Shown here piece after piece: positions 1 through 7,155 of a stretch of DNA of 64,000 nt. Under the pieces are notes generated by a model. It had not been told where the DNA came from, searched no databases, and saw nothing but the letters and a program-made list of their open reading frames with translations. The translations under genes and the position numbers were made by a program. Origin of the DNA: Wenyingzhuangia aestuarii (GTDB lineage: Bacteria; Bacteroidota; Bacteroidia; Flavobacteriales; Flavobacteriaceae); contig NZ_JAATJG010000007.1 in the NCBI RefSeq assembly GCF_011927765.1, positions 1 to 64,000 on the forward strand. Direction: 5' to 3'. Every line of letters starts with the position of its first letter. Within the stretch, counting starts at the first letter, position 1.

Positions 1-51
1 TTATCTAGCCTCAAATCGTCTCGTATGCAAGTCGATTATAATTTGTATTAA
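1..51 (+). CDS. possible 3' end of an upstream gene (partial)
   Basis: Frame 1 is open from the window edge to a TAA at 49-51 and reads LSSLKSSRMQVDYNLY. It is followed by A/T-rich DNA and then by a strong terminator. That position suits the C-terminal tail of a plus-strand gene starting outside the window. Only 16 residues are visible, so no product can be named and the call could be chance. Confidence 0.35.
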   Translation, partial: LSSLKSSRMQVDYNLY

Positions 52-95
52 ACAACAATATAATCAACCTTTATTAATTCTTTGTAAAAATAAAA

Positions 96-124
96 AGCCT
101 AATCTGTAGATTAGGCTTTTTTTT
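96..124. terminator. bidirectional rho-independent terminator
   Basis: The arms AGCCTAATC (96-104) and GATTAGGCT (109-117) are perfectly complementary. The stem is followed by a T-run on the plus strand and preceded by an A-run, so it can stop transcription from both sides. It lies between the presumed upstream gene and the convergent Smr gene. Confidence 0.85.
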
Positions 125-126
125 GT

Positions 127-666
127 TTAAAAGCTGACCTCTGTAGCCCCTAAACCATATCGTTGATACGATGCTTCTTCAAAACGTAAAGAATACCTAT
201 TAAACAGCCTATAGAGCTCTTCTTTTAAAACCCCCTCTCCAACACCGTGGATAAAAACAATTTTTGGAATTCTATTTTTAATGGCAAAATTTACTTTGTG
301 ATTGGCCGTATCTAACTGCTTATTTAAAATATCAGTATTAGACATTCCAGATTTAGATTTTACTAATTTTTCTATGTGTAAATCTACCTCCATTACCACA
401 CCATACTTTTCTTGCTTAGATTTTTTTACGCTTCTTTTAGCTCCTTCTACTAAATTTTCTTTCTGCCTAAGCATCTTATTATTAATATCACTATATCTAG
501 ACAGCTTAGATTGTTCAATGTTAACTAGAATTAACTGACTCTCATCGTAAGGCAATTCAAACCCATCATCATCCAAAACAAATACTTTGTTTTTCAATAA
601 TTTAGCAACAATCCCTCTAACTACGGAGTCTTTAATTAAAACCTTATCTCCTATTTTAAATTTCAT
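127..666 (-). CDS. Smr-domain protein (MutS2-like C-terminal domain)
   Basis: 179 aa. The N-terminal ~45 residues (KFKIGDKVLIKDSV...) look like a small SH3-like beta module as seen in Bacteroidota DUF2027/Smr proteins. A charged Lys/Arg-rich linker follows. The C-terminal ~85 residues carry the two Smr hallmarks: DLHIEKL near residue 96 and HGVGEGVLKEEL near residue 140. Smr domains bind or nick branched DNA or RNA, and stand-alone versions have been linked to nucleic-acid quality control; the substrate here cannot be read from sequence. The gene is monocistronic, ends in the terminator at 96-124, and is divergent from the phosphatase gene. Confidence 0.85.
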   Translation of the reverse strand: MKFKIGDKVLIKDSVVRGIVAKLLKNKVFVLDDDGFELPYDESQLILVNIEQSKLSRYSDINNKMLRQKENLVEGAKRSVKKSKQEKYGVVMEVDLHIEKLVKSKSGMSNTDILNKQLDTANHKVNFAIKNRIPKIVFIHGVGEGVLKEELYRLFNRYSLRFEEASYQRYGLGATEVSF

Positions 667-708
667 TTTACTTAATTATATATTAACATATGATTATATT
701 CTTACCCG

Positions 709-716
709 TATATTTG
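709..716 (+). promoter_or_regulatory. -7 promoter box (TATATTTG)
   Basis: This is a perfect match to the Bacteroidota TAnnTTTG -7 box, 28 nt before the ATG at 744. Transcription should start near 720-723. That excludes the in-frame ATG at 690 and supports 744 as the start of the phosphatase-like gene. Confidence 0.65.
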
Positions 717-743
717 ATGATTACAACAAATACATACGTGCAA

Positions 744-1379
744 ATGTCTCTATTACAAAAAACAAGCGTGAAAGAAGTTTTTGAAAAAGCAATTCGCAAT
801 ACAAAGTTAGATATTCAAAGGGAAAAATTACTACAAAATATTGCAAACAAAATTGCTGAAGTCATTCACAAAAAAGGAACTGTAAATATTAACTTTATTT
901 GCACACATAATTCTAGACGTAGTCAACTTGCACAAACTTGGGCTTATTACGCAATGGAATATTATAAAATTAAAAATGGATACAGTTTTTCTAGCGGAAC
1001 TACCGAAACAGCTTTTCATGGCAATACTATAAAAGCCTTGGAAACTTGTGGATTTAAGTTTATGTTAGAAGAGTTTAATCACAAAAATCCTAAATACATA
1101 ATTAACTATAACGGAAGTACAAAAGACATTGTAGGATTTTCTAAACTAATAGAAAACCCTATAAACAAAACTCCTTTTATAGCCATTACCACTTGCGAAA
1201 GTGCTAATAAAAACTGTCCTGTTATTATAGAGGCTTTGTCTCGTTTTCATTTGCCTTATCTAGACCCTAAAAAGAGTGATGATGAGGACTATAACAAAGA
1301 AATCTACCTAAACACATCTAAATTAATTGCTGGAGAAATAGGTCTAATTTTTAAGAAAGTAAAAGAGCAGCTGCTCTAG
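744..1379 (+). CDS. low-molecular-weight phosphatase / arsenate reductase-like protein
   Basis: 211 aa from ATG 744; an upstream in-frame ATG at 690 lies before the promoter box and is rejected. The protein has the CX5R phosphatase loop, CTHNSRR, at C53-R59, followed by SQLAQTWAYY as in low-molecular-weight tyrosine phosphatases and thioredoxin-dependent arsenate reductases. It is longer than a minimal LMW-PTP (~150 aa), with an N-terminal helical extension of ~45 residues. Flavobacteriia commonly annotate this type as a protein-tyrosine-phosphatase. Whether it acts on phosphotyrosine or arsenate is not decided; no ars operon surrounds it. Confidence 0.75.
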   Translation: MSLLQKTSVKEVFEKAIRNTKLDIQREKLLQNIANKIAEVIHKKGTVNINFICTHNSRRSQLAQTWAYYAMEYYKIKNGYSFSSGTTETAFHGNTIKALETCGFKFMLEEFNHKNPKYIINYNGSTKDIVGFSKLIENPINKTPFIAITTCESANKNCPVIIEALSRFHLPYLDPKKSDDEDYNKEIYLNTSKLIAGEIGLIFKKVKEQLL

Positions 1380-1403
1380 AAACAAAAACTAAGTATAAAT
1401 AAA

Positions 1404-1434
1404 AAAGCCTTCACAAATTGTGAAGGCTTTTTTT
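1404..1434. terminator. terminator between the phosphatase gene and attL
   Basis: GCCTTCACAA (1407-1416) pairs with TTGTGAAGGC (1418-1427), flanked by A6 on the left and T7 on the right. It can end the phosphatase transcript. Read on the minus strand it lies just beyond the tRNA-Leu 3' remnant, so it was probably the original terminator of tRNA-Leu before integration. Confidence 0.85.
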
Positions 1435-1490
1435 GTACAGGCGGAGAGACTCGAACTCTCACACCTCGCGGCACTAGATCCTAAGTCTAG
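1433..1490. repeat. attL: 58-bp direct repeat, tRNA-Leu 3' remnant
   Basis: Identical to 25683-25740. Positions 1436-1490 correspond to the last ~55 nt of the tRNA (minus strand, discriminator base back to the anticodon stem). Beyond 1490 the sequence departs from a tRNA, so this copy has no 5' half, D arm or acceptor partner and cannot make a tRNA. It marks the displaced original 3' end. Confidence 0.92.
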
Positions 1491-1602
1491 TGTCTTTTAA
1501 TTTCATAAAGATTATCAAAGTATTAAAACTTATTAAAACTAATATAATTAATAAGTTACAGAGTTTTAAAGATTCATTTAAAATCACTGAATGTCAAAAA
1601 AA

Positions 1603-1621
1603 GTGTTACCTATGTGTTACC
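1603..1621 (+). repeat. putative integrase arm-type site (left)
   Basis: GTGTTACCTATGTGTTACC consists of two GTGTTACC units separated by TAT. A copy with one mismatch lies inside the right end at 25622-25640 in the same orientation. Position just inside both att cores is what arm-type sites of tyrosine integrases look like. It also lies 10 bp upstream of the integrase -7 box. Confidence 0.6.
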
Positions 1622-1630
1622 TGAATTACT

Positions 1631-1638
1631 TATCTTTG
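1631..1638 (+). promoter_or_regulatory. -7 promoter box of the integrase gene (TATCTTTG)
   Basis: A perfect TAnnTTTG box, 16 nt before the integrase ATG at 1655. The -33 region falls in the tandem GTGTTACC repeat (1603-1621), so integrase bound there could repress its own gene. Confidence 0.6.
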
Positions 1639-1654
1639 AAAAAAAATTCAAGCC

Positions 1655-2911
1655 ATGAGTACTTTAAAAACTGTTTTACATCCGAAAAAAGATAACAAAG
1701 GAAATACTATTTTCAGATTAACTCTTCGTCTTACTGTTAAACGAAAACGTTCTTACCTTCAATTACTACAAAACATTAACCCTGAACATTGGGATGCTCA
1801 TGCTGAAAAATTAAACACAAAACACCCAAAACATAAACAACTTAACCGATTAATTAGGAAAAAGTACGGAGAAATAGAGGACTATATTTTAGAAATGGAG
1901 TCCAAAAACAAAAGCTACACAGCTATTCAAGTAATGGATGCTATCAAAAACCATAAGGAAAAACAGACTTTTTTTGAATTAGCAAAAGAACATATAGAAG
2001 ACCTAACTAAACTAGAAAAACACAATAGAGCAATTTCCGATCAAAGTAAAATTAATAGAATTAAAGAATTTGCAAAGAATGAAAATTTATCCTTTGAAGA
2101 AATTGATGAAAATTTCTTAAAAAAACTGAAAATTTACCTTGCAGGTACTGGTACTATTTCTGAAAGATCCATAATGAATATTTACGTCTTAATACGATTA
2201 CTATACAACAATGCAATAAGAAAAAACTTAGTCGACCAAAAGTTCTACCCTTTTGGCAAGGGTAAAATAAAAATAAAATACCCAGAAACCATAAAGATTG
2301 GACTTGATGAAATGGAAATTCGTAAAATTAAAGAATTAGATTTATCACAATATCCTGAAATTTCAAAAACAAGAGATGTTTTTTTGTTCTCATTTTATTT
2401 AGCAGGTATTAGAATTGGGGATGTTTTAGAAATGGAATGGAAAGATATTGTAGATGACAGGATATATTATAAGATGGGAAAAAATAATAAAATCGTATCT
2501 CTTAAAACTCCTACTCAAATAATTGAAATTTTATCACGCTATGAACAAGATAAAGTTTCTAACTCCGATTATATTTTCCCACACCTTAAGTACGTATCTA
2601 AAAAAGAATTAAAGAAAGTTTTAAAAAAGGATTCAAAGAAACTTTCAAAGAAAATATATACTGCTACAAAAACCCAAACCAAAAAATTAAATGCAAATTT
2701 AAAAAAACTTGGAATTATGGCTGAAATTGACAAAAAAATCACAAATCATATTGCTCGTCATTCTTTTGGAAATATTGCAGGTGATAAAATTTCACCTCAA
2801 ATGCTTCAAAAACTATATCGTCATACACATCTTAGCACTACAATTGGCTATCAAGGGAATTTTATTCATAAAAGTGCAGATGATGCTTTAGATTCAATTT
2901 TAACTTTTTAA
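1655..2911 (+). CDS. tyrosine recombinase / site-specific integrase
   Basis: 418 aa, the usual length for Bacteroidota element integrases. It has an N-terminal arm-binding segment (~1-100), a SAM-like core-binding domain (~105-210) and a catalytic domain (~215-410). Catalytic residues seen: R253 (GIRIGD), a lysine in the KMGKNNK hairpin, H365-x-x-R368 (HIARH), H390 and the nucleophile Y399 (TTIGYQ). It should recombine the 58-bp tRNA-Leu att sites at both ends. The gene points into the element right after attL; the next gene starts 26 bp downstream. An excisionase is not obvious, but the DUF3853-type HTH protein could serve. Confidence 0.95.
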   Translation: MSTLKTVLHPKKDNKGNTIFRLTLRLTVKRKRSYLQLLQNINPEHWDAHAEKLNTKHPKHKQLNRLIRKKYGEIEDYILEMESKNKSYTAIQVMDAIKNHKEKQTFFELAKEHIEDLTKLEKHNRAISDQSKINRIKEFAKNENLSFEEIDENFLKKLKIYLAGTGTISERSIMNIYVLIRLLYNNAIRKNLVDQKFYPFGKGKIKIKYPETIKIGLDEMEIRKIKELDLSQYPEISKTRDVFLFSFYLAGIRIGDVLEMEWKDIVDDRIYYKMGKNNKIVSLKTPTQIIEILSRYEQDKVSNSDYIFPHLKYVSKKELKKVLKKDSKKLSKKIYTATKTQTKKLNANLKKLGIMAEIDKKITNHIARHSFGNIAGDKISPQMLQKLYRHTHLSTTIGYQGNFIHKSADDALDSILTF

Positions 2912-2937
2912 AAGAAACGACAAAAATGTAAAAATTT

Positions 2938-3927
2938 ATGATGTATTTTAAAACAATTACTGATTGCATTCTTGCTATAAAAGATAATTTAAAAGTTCTG
3001 CAAATTAATACTATTAGAATAACTGATTTAGAGAGTTACCAAAAATTTTGTGATACGTTTTCTATTGATGAATTTAGAAGATCCATTAGAGAATATAGAG
3101 ATATTAACGGAAAAGAAAACTTAAGACAGGAATTAAGGTTGATTTCATCAACAATTAAAGATTATTCAAAATTTTATAGCGAGAATCAAATAAGCTTGAA
3201 TTCAATAAATACTTCATTTTTATTAGATATTTTATTAAAACCGATATTACTAGAAGAACAACGTGCATACAATAAAATGTTACCAGTTAACAAGTCTATA
3301 ACTGAATTAAAAGGAAATTATGAAAGCACATGTTGGAAGCTATCTTGGGAGCATCCTAAATCTATCGCTATTTGGAAAAATATAGAGACCTTGGAGAAAG
3401 AAAAAAAAGAATTAAAAGATGTTTATATAGAATGGTATGAATACCGAAAACAACTTATTGAAAAATATAATAATCACTTAAGCTTCAAATTTTATAATGT
3501 TTTACTAAAACTAGAAATTATAAAAGAAATTATAGAGGAAGATTATTTAGAAAACATCGAATTACTTAATTTGAATTTCAATAATGATTTATTAGAAATT
3601 ATAAACGAATACTTTAGACCTACACTTACAGCTGCTTTTGCAAAAGATTTTTTTAACAATTTTGAATTATCTGGACTAAAGGTAGAAAAGAATAAAATGT
3701 CAGATACTAAACTATATTTTTTAATTGATTCTTTAGCAAATACTATTAAAGATAAACTTCAAGAAGAAAAATGGATCAATACTTCATTAGACTATTTCGA
3801 AAAGAAAAGACATATTTATGACAAAAAGAAGACTTATGAAAAAGAGTTCTATGAAAAGAATATTACAAAAGAAGTAAAAGAAAATCATTTTGTATATAGA
3901 TTATCAAAAGCCATTCAAATGATTTAA
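2938..3927 (+). CDS. hypothetical protein, helical, unknown function
   Basis: 329 aa. Not recognised. It is rich in Lys, Glu, Ile, Leu and Asn and looks mostly alpha-helical, with likely coiled-coil stretches near residues 150-180 and 285-315. There is no signal peptide, membrane segment or metal motif. It starts with two ATGs (2938 and 2941), 26 bp after the integrase stop, so it may be cotranscribed with the integrase. Genes of this size follow integrases in several Bacteroidota elements, which hints at a maintenance or recombination-accessory role, but that is inference only. Confidence 0.6.
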   Translation: MMYFKTITDCILAIKDNLKVLQINTIRITDLESYQKFCDTFSIDEFRRSIREYRDINGKENLRQELRLISSTIKDYSKFYSENQISLNSINTSFLLDILLKPILLEEQRAYNKMLPVNKSITELKGNYESTCWKLSWEHPKSIAIWKNIETLEKEKKELKDVYIEWYEYRKQLIEKYNNHLSFKFYNVLLKLEIIKEIIEEDYLENIELLNLNFNNDLLEIINEYFRPTLTAAFAKDFFNNFELSGLKVEKNKMSDTKLYFLIDSLANTIKDKLQEEKWINTSLDYFEKKRHIYDKKKTYEKEFYEKNITKEVKENHFVYRLSKAIQMI

Positions 3928-4177
3928 AAGATAGTTGAAGACATTTTGAAATAAGTTTTAATCACCAATTAAAGTTTATGAACCTCTATTTGACATTATA
4001 AATAAATCTCCACCAAAAACATTTTCACCAACAAAACAATTCACTCATTATCAATTATTTAAACTACGAATTAAATAATCTCCCACCATTTTCCACCAAA
4101 ATTTCATTCTAATTTTACAGTATTCGAATACAACAACCGATGTATACGGTTAAGTTTAATACAACAAATTAGATATT
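3928..4177. other. intergenic region with CCACC-type repeats
   Basis: 250 bp without an open frame of note. CACCA occurs repeatedly on the plus strand: in ATCACCAATT (3961-3970), TCCACCAAAA (4009-4018), TTCACCAAC (4025-4033), CCCACCATT (4082-4090) and TCCACCAAAA (4092-4101). It leads into the promoter region of the DUF3853 gene, which contains TATACGGT at 4143-4150. The repeats could be regulator- or replication-protein-binding sites, but none is proven. Confidence 0.35.
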
Positions 4178-4468
4178 ATGAATTTAGAAACATTAAAAGA
4201 AAAACCACTCTTCCAAATGACAGGAGAAGAGTTTATATTCCTTCAAAACAAGTTAAACCACGAAGTACCTTTAAAAAAGATTCAGCCTGAAAAAAGAGAA
4301 AAACTTGTATACGGTATACTAGGTATTGCTAATCTATTCGGCTGTAGTAAATCCTCAGCAAACAGATTAAAAAAATCTGGAATAATTGATAAAGCCATTA
4401 TCCAAAATGGACGTAAAATTATTGTTGATGCTGAACTAGCATTAGAACTTATGAAGGAGTCTAAATAA
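4178..4468 (+). CDS. DUF3853-type helix-turn-helix protein
   Basis: 96 aa. The N-terminal segment PLFQMTGEEFIFLQ matches the pattern I recall for DUF3853 proteins of Bacteroidota mobile elements. The C-terminal half (GILGIANLFGCSKSSANRLKKSG) is a MerR/excisionase-like winged-helix read head. Such proteins usually act as excisionase or as regulator of the replication/mobilization genes. ATACGGT motifs lie before, inside and after the gene (4143-4150, 4307-4319, 4529-4556) and are plausible binding sites for this or another element-encoded regulator. Confidence 0.75.
   Translation: MNLETLKEKPLFQMTGEEFIFLQNKLNHEVPLKKIQPEKREKLVYGILGIANLFGCSKSSANRLKKSGIIDKAIIQNGRKIIVDAELALELMKESK
4307..4319. promoter_or_regulatory. 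palindrome GTATACGGTATAC
   Basis: A perfect 6-bp inverted repeat around one central base, inside the DUF3853 coding region. The half-site ATACGGT recurs upstream (4143-4150) and downstream (4550-4556). It could be a regulator site or a coincidence of coding sequence. Confidence 0.35.
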
Positions 4469-4528
4469 AAAAAGCAACGAGGTACGAATTCACTGCTTTA
4501 TAATATTTTCAAAAAGACAATAATAACT

Positions 4529-4556
4529 ACCGTATTATGTAAGACGAATATACGGT
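4529..4556. promoter_or_regulatory. inverted repeat ACCGTAT...ATACGGT before the VapE-like gene
   Basis: The 7-bp arms at 4529-4535 and 4550-4556 are separated by 14 bp and lie 20-48 bp before the ATG at 4577. The same heptamer occurs before the DUF3853 gene. This suggests a common regulator for both transcripts. Confidence 0.45.
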
Positions 4557-4576
4557 TTAAAACTCTATTTACAAAA

Positions 4577-5737
4577 ATGGATAATGAAGAACTATACATA
4601 AATAATAAATTAATAAAGAACACTACAGTGTATGATACAATTCATAAATATGTGAACGGTAGATATGAAATTGTACTCAATATAATAACACACGAATTAC
4701 TAATTAGGTACAAAGGCTCTAAAGAATGGGAAGTTCTCAATGAAAAATCTTTAATGATTGAACTAACCAAAAAGAAAATTAAATTTAAAAAATTTGAATT
4801 AGAAACATATTTAGGTTCTAATTATATAAAACAAATTAACCCATTAAAGCAATACTTTAATAGTCTTAATAAATGGGATGGAGTAGATCATATTAAAAAT
4901 CTAACCTCATATATTCCAACTGATGATAATGTGTTTTTTGAATATCACTTAAAAAAATGGCTTGGAAGAAGCATAAAAACTGCGTTGGAAGAAAACTTCT
5001 ACAACAAGCAATGTCTTGTGTTTCTTCAAGAAAAACAAAACTCAGGAAAGAGCAGTCTATGTAGGTTTTTTTGTCCACCTGAATTAAAAAAACATATCGC
5101 AGAGAACATCAGTGATGATAAAGATGGATTAATCCAACTGTGTAAAAACCTCTTAATCAATCTAGATGAAATAGATAAACTTTCGATAAAATACATAAAC
5201 GCTTATAAATCGATGTTTTCAAAAACACACATAAACATTAGGCTACCGTACGCAAAAAACAATTCACATCAGACCCGAAATTGCTCCTTTATAGGCTCAA
5301 CTAACCTCATGAATTTTTTAAGAGATGAAACAGGTAGCGTTAGATGGGTTTGCATAGAACTCATAGGGCAAATTGATTTTAATTACTCAAAAGACATCGA
5401 TATTAATAAAGTTTGGGAGCAAGCTTTTCATCTAGCTTACAAGGACAAAAGTTTTAATTGTGATTTAACCGTAAATGACATAAAAGAAAATGAAAAAAGG
5501 AATGAAAACTATAAGCACACAACTATGGAAGAAGAGTTAATAAATCAACTTTTTGAAAAATCAGATAATAGAGATGATTTTATGACAACCACAACAATTA
5601 CAATGATAATTAAGAAAGAGTATTCATCCGTAAGTCACATAACGATTGGTAAAATTTTAAGAAAGTTAAATTTTAAGAGAGTTAACAGCAGAACCACAGG
5701 AGTAAAAGGATACTTAATTCAGTTAAGATTAAAATAA
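4577..5737 (+). CDS. VapE-like P-loop ATPase (virulence-associated E family)
   Basis: 386 aa. The N-terminal ~95 residues are a poorly conserved lead. The ATPase core follows: Walker A QEKQNSGKSSL (near residue 155), Walker B LLINLDEID (near 195), then IGSTNLMNFLRDETGSVRW as in VapE/D5-like proteins. A C-terminal winged-helix-like region follows (~315-386). VapE proteins resemble SF3 helicases and usually partner with an element primase, which here is the next gene. It probably drives replication of the excised element. The spacing to the primase is 88 bp and contains a strong hairpin. Confidence 0.85.
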   Translation: MDNEELYINNKLIKNTTVYDTIHKYVNGRYEIVLNIITHELLIRYKGSKEWEVLNEKSLMIELTKKKIKFKKFELETYLGSNYIKQINPLKQYFNSLNKWDGVDHIKNLTSYIPTDDNVFFEYHLKKWLGRSIKTALEENFYNKQCLVFLQEKQNSGKSSLCRFFCPPELKKHIAENISDDKDGLIQLCKNLLINLDEIDKLSIKYINAYKSMFSKTHINIRLPYAKNNSHQTRNCSFIGSTNLMNFLRDETGSVRWVCIELIGQIDFNYSKDIDINKVWEQAFHLAYKDKSFNCDLTVNDIKENEKRNENYKHTTMEEELINQLFEKSDNRDDFMTTTTITMIIKKEYSSVSHITIGKILRKLNFKRVNSRTTGVKGYLIQLRLK

Positions 5738-5753
5738 AAGTTTTCATCAAATT

Positions 5754-5801
5754 ATCTTACTCATCTTACCTATTTCATAAAAAAGGTAAGATGGGTAAGA
5801 T
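5754..5801. promoter_or_regulatory. 17-bp tandem-unit hairpin between VapE-like and primase genes
   Basis: ATCTTACTCATCTTACC (5754-5770) is complementary to GGTAAGATGGGTAAGAT (5785-5801) with one T-G wobble. Each arm itself holds two ATCTTAC units. The loop is 14 nt. No T-run follows directly, so an operator or mRNA-processing site fits better than a simple terminator. Confidence 0.55.
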
Positions 5802-5825
5802 TAAAATCACAAAAAAATAAAAAAA

Positions 5826-6680
5826 ATGAATTGTAAAATAGCAAAAACGATAGATATAAACACTTATATATTCAAACAAGGGTTTAGGGTTGGAAAAAAA
5901 ACTAAAAAAGACGTTTGGTATTATTCTCCTTTTAGGAATAACGAAAAAACACCTTCTTTTAAAATTGATATTACTAAAAACGTCTGGTATGACTTTGGAG
6001 AAGGAATTGGAGGAACAATCATTGACTTTGTAATGAAATACAATGATTGTTCAATTAAAGAAGCTTTAGTCATTTTATCCGAAGGTTCTTTTCCTATTCA
6101 CCAGCAAACAAAACAAATTAAGGTTGAACCAACACCAACCTACTCTATTAAAAAAGTAACCGAATTAACAAATCATAAATTATTGGATTATTTAAGCAAA
6201 AGAAAAATCAATTTGATTTTTGCGAAAAAGTTTTATTATCAGGTACATTACTCTTTTTCCAATAGAAAAGAATTATATGGAATTGGATTTATGAACAATG
6301 TTGGTGGATTTGAGGTTATAAATATTTTCAGTGAAAATTTCAGAAAAATTTGTTTAGGTAAAAAAGAAATTACCACTATAAATAATAATTCTAATGTAGT
6401 TTCAATATTTGAAAGTGGATCAGACCTGTTAAGCTATTTCAGTTTGAAAAAAGAAATTCCAAAAGAAAATTTCATCATACTTAATTCTACTTCTTTGGTG
6501 AAAAAAGCGATTAACTTATTAAATGATTACACAGAAATAAGATTGTTCCTTGATAACGATAAAGCAGGAAATGAGGCTACCGATTTTTTAATAAAAAATG
6601 TAAATGGTAAAATTATAGACAACAGAATTCATTATAAAAACTTCAATGATTTAAATGATTATTTAATGAATAAAAATTAA
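5826..6680 (+). CDS. element primase: CHC2-like N-terminus plus Toprim domain
   Basis: 284 aa. Residues ~10-85 follow the CHC2 primase zinc-binding fold (WYYSPFRNNEKTPSFKID, WYDFGEGIGGTIIDFVM) but lack the zinc cysteines and histidine. Residues ~190-275 are a Toprim domain, with the acidic FESGSD motif and the D-x-D motif in LFLDNDKAG. The set is typical of short primases in Bacteroidota mobile elements. It should make primers for element replication together with the upstream VapE-like ATPase. Confidence 0.85.
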   Translation: MNCKIAKTIDINTYIFKQGFRVGKKTKKDVWYYSPFRNNEKTPSFKIDITKNVWYDFGEGIGGTIIDFVMKYNDCSIKEALVILSEGSFPIHQQTKQIKVEPTPTYSIKKVTELTNHKLLDYLSKRKINLIFAKKFYYQVHYSFSNRKELYGIGFMNNVGGFEVINIFSENFRKICLGKKEITTINNNSNVVSIFESGSDLLSYFSLKKEIPKENFIILNSTSLVKKAINLLNDYTEIRLFLDNDKAGNEATDFLIKNVNGKIIDNRIHYKNFNDLNDYLMNKN

Positions 6681-6696
6681 AGTAGTCTGTTGCATT

Positions 6697-6764
6697 GCCA
6701 GTCGTGGCTTTAGTTCCTTTTTAGTGCCTACTTCGTGCCCTAAAAGAAACTAAAACCGCCTGGC
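6697..6764. other. candidate origin of transfer (oriT)
   Basis: A long imperfect hairpin directly upstream of mobC. Outer arms are GCCAG (6697-6701) and CTGGC (6760-6764). Inner arms are TTTAGTTCCTTTTTAG (6709-6724) and CTAAAAGAAACTAAA (6740-6754). The loop at 6725-6739 contains two GTGCC copies around TACTTC. The segment is visibly more GC-rich than its surroundings. Position before mobC and relaxase is the usual one for oriT. The nick site is not identified. Confidence 0.55.
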
Positions 6765-6804
6765 TTATTCACAAACAAAAATTGTTCATAAGAAAAAAAT
6801 AAAG

Positions 6805-7146
6805 ATGAATTCAAATAAAAACAATAAAGTAAAAGTGGTTTTCTATCTCAATTTAGAAGATAAAGAGTTTGTAAAAAATCAATGCGAAATATTACAAATC
6901 AAGCCTTCATTTTTTATCAGAAATGCAATTTTAGAAAAGTTAGGCAAGCCAATATTTACAAAAACTGCTCATGATTTAGATACTAGAAAATATCAAACTT
7001 CTCTAATTAGAATTGGAAATAATTTAAATCAGATAGCAAAAAAATTAAATTCAAATGCTCAGTTTTTAATAGCAGATCAGCAAGTAGTTCTAGATGAAAT
7101 TAAAGACATTAATAATCATATTATAGAAATCAATTCTAAATTATAA
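6805..7146 (+). CDS. mobC: MobC-family relaxosome accessory protein
   Basis: 113 aa. A short N-terminal ribbon-helix-helix-like part (KVVFYLNLEDKEFVKNQCEIL) is followed by the MobC core, with LIRIGNNLNQIAKKLN at residues ~72-87, the most conserved stretch of the family. MobC proteins bind and open oriT so that the relaxase can nick. The gene lies 40 bp after the candidate oriT and 9 bp before the membrane-protein gene, and so starts a mobilization operon. Confidence 0.88.
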   Translation: MNSNKNNKVKVVFYLNLEDKEFVKNQCEILQIKPSFFIRNAILEKLGKPIFTKTAHDLDTRKYQTSLIRIGNNLNQIAKKLNSNAQFLIADQQVVLDEIKDINNHIIEINSKL

Positions 7147-7155
7147 ATCTCTATT

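Noticed and set aside
690-743. Upstream start of the phosphatase-like gene at 690
   Set aside because: The -7 box TATATTTG (709-716) lies downstream of it; 744 is the first in-frame ATG after the predicted transcription start.
1436-1490. A second tRNA-Leu gene
   Set aside because: Only the 3' 55 nt are present; the D arm and 5' acceptor strand are missing, so it is an att remnant.
3961-4101. CRISPR array from the CACCA repeats
   Set aside because: Repeats are under 11 nt, unevenly spaced and without spacers of constant length; no cas genes nearby.
4307-4319. Attachment core of a second insertion
   Set aside because: It lies within the coding frame of the DUF3853 gene, has no flanking duplication, and the protein is intact.
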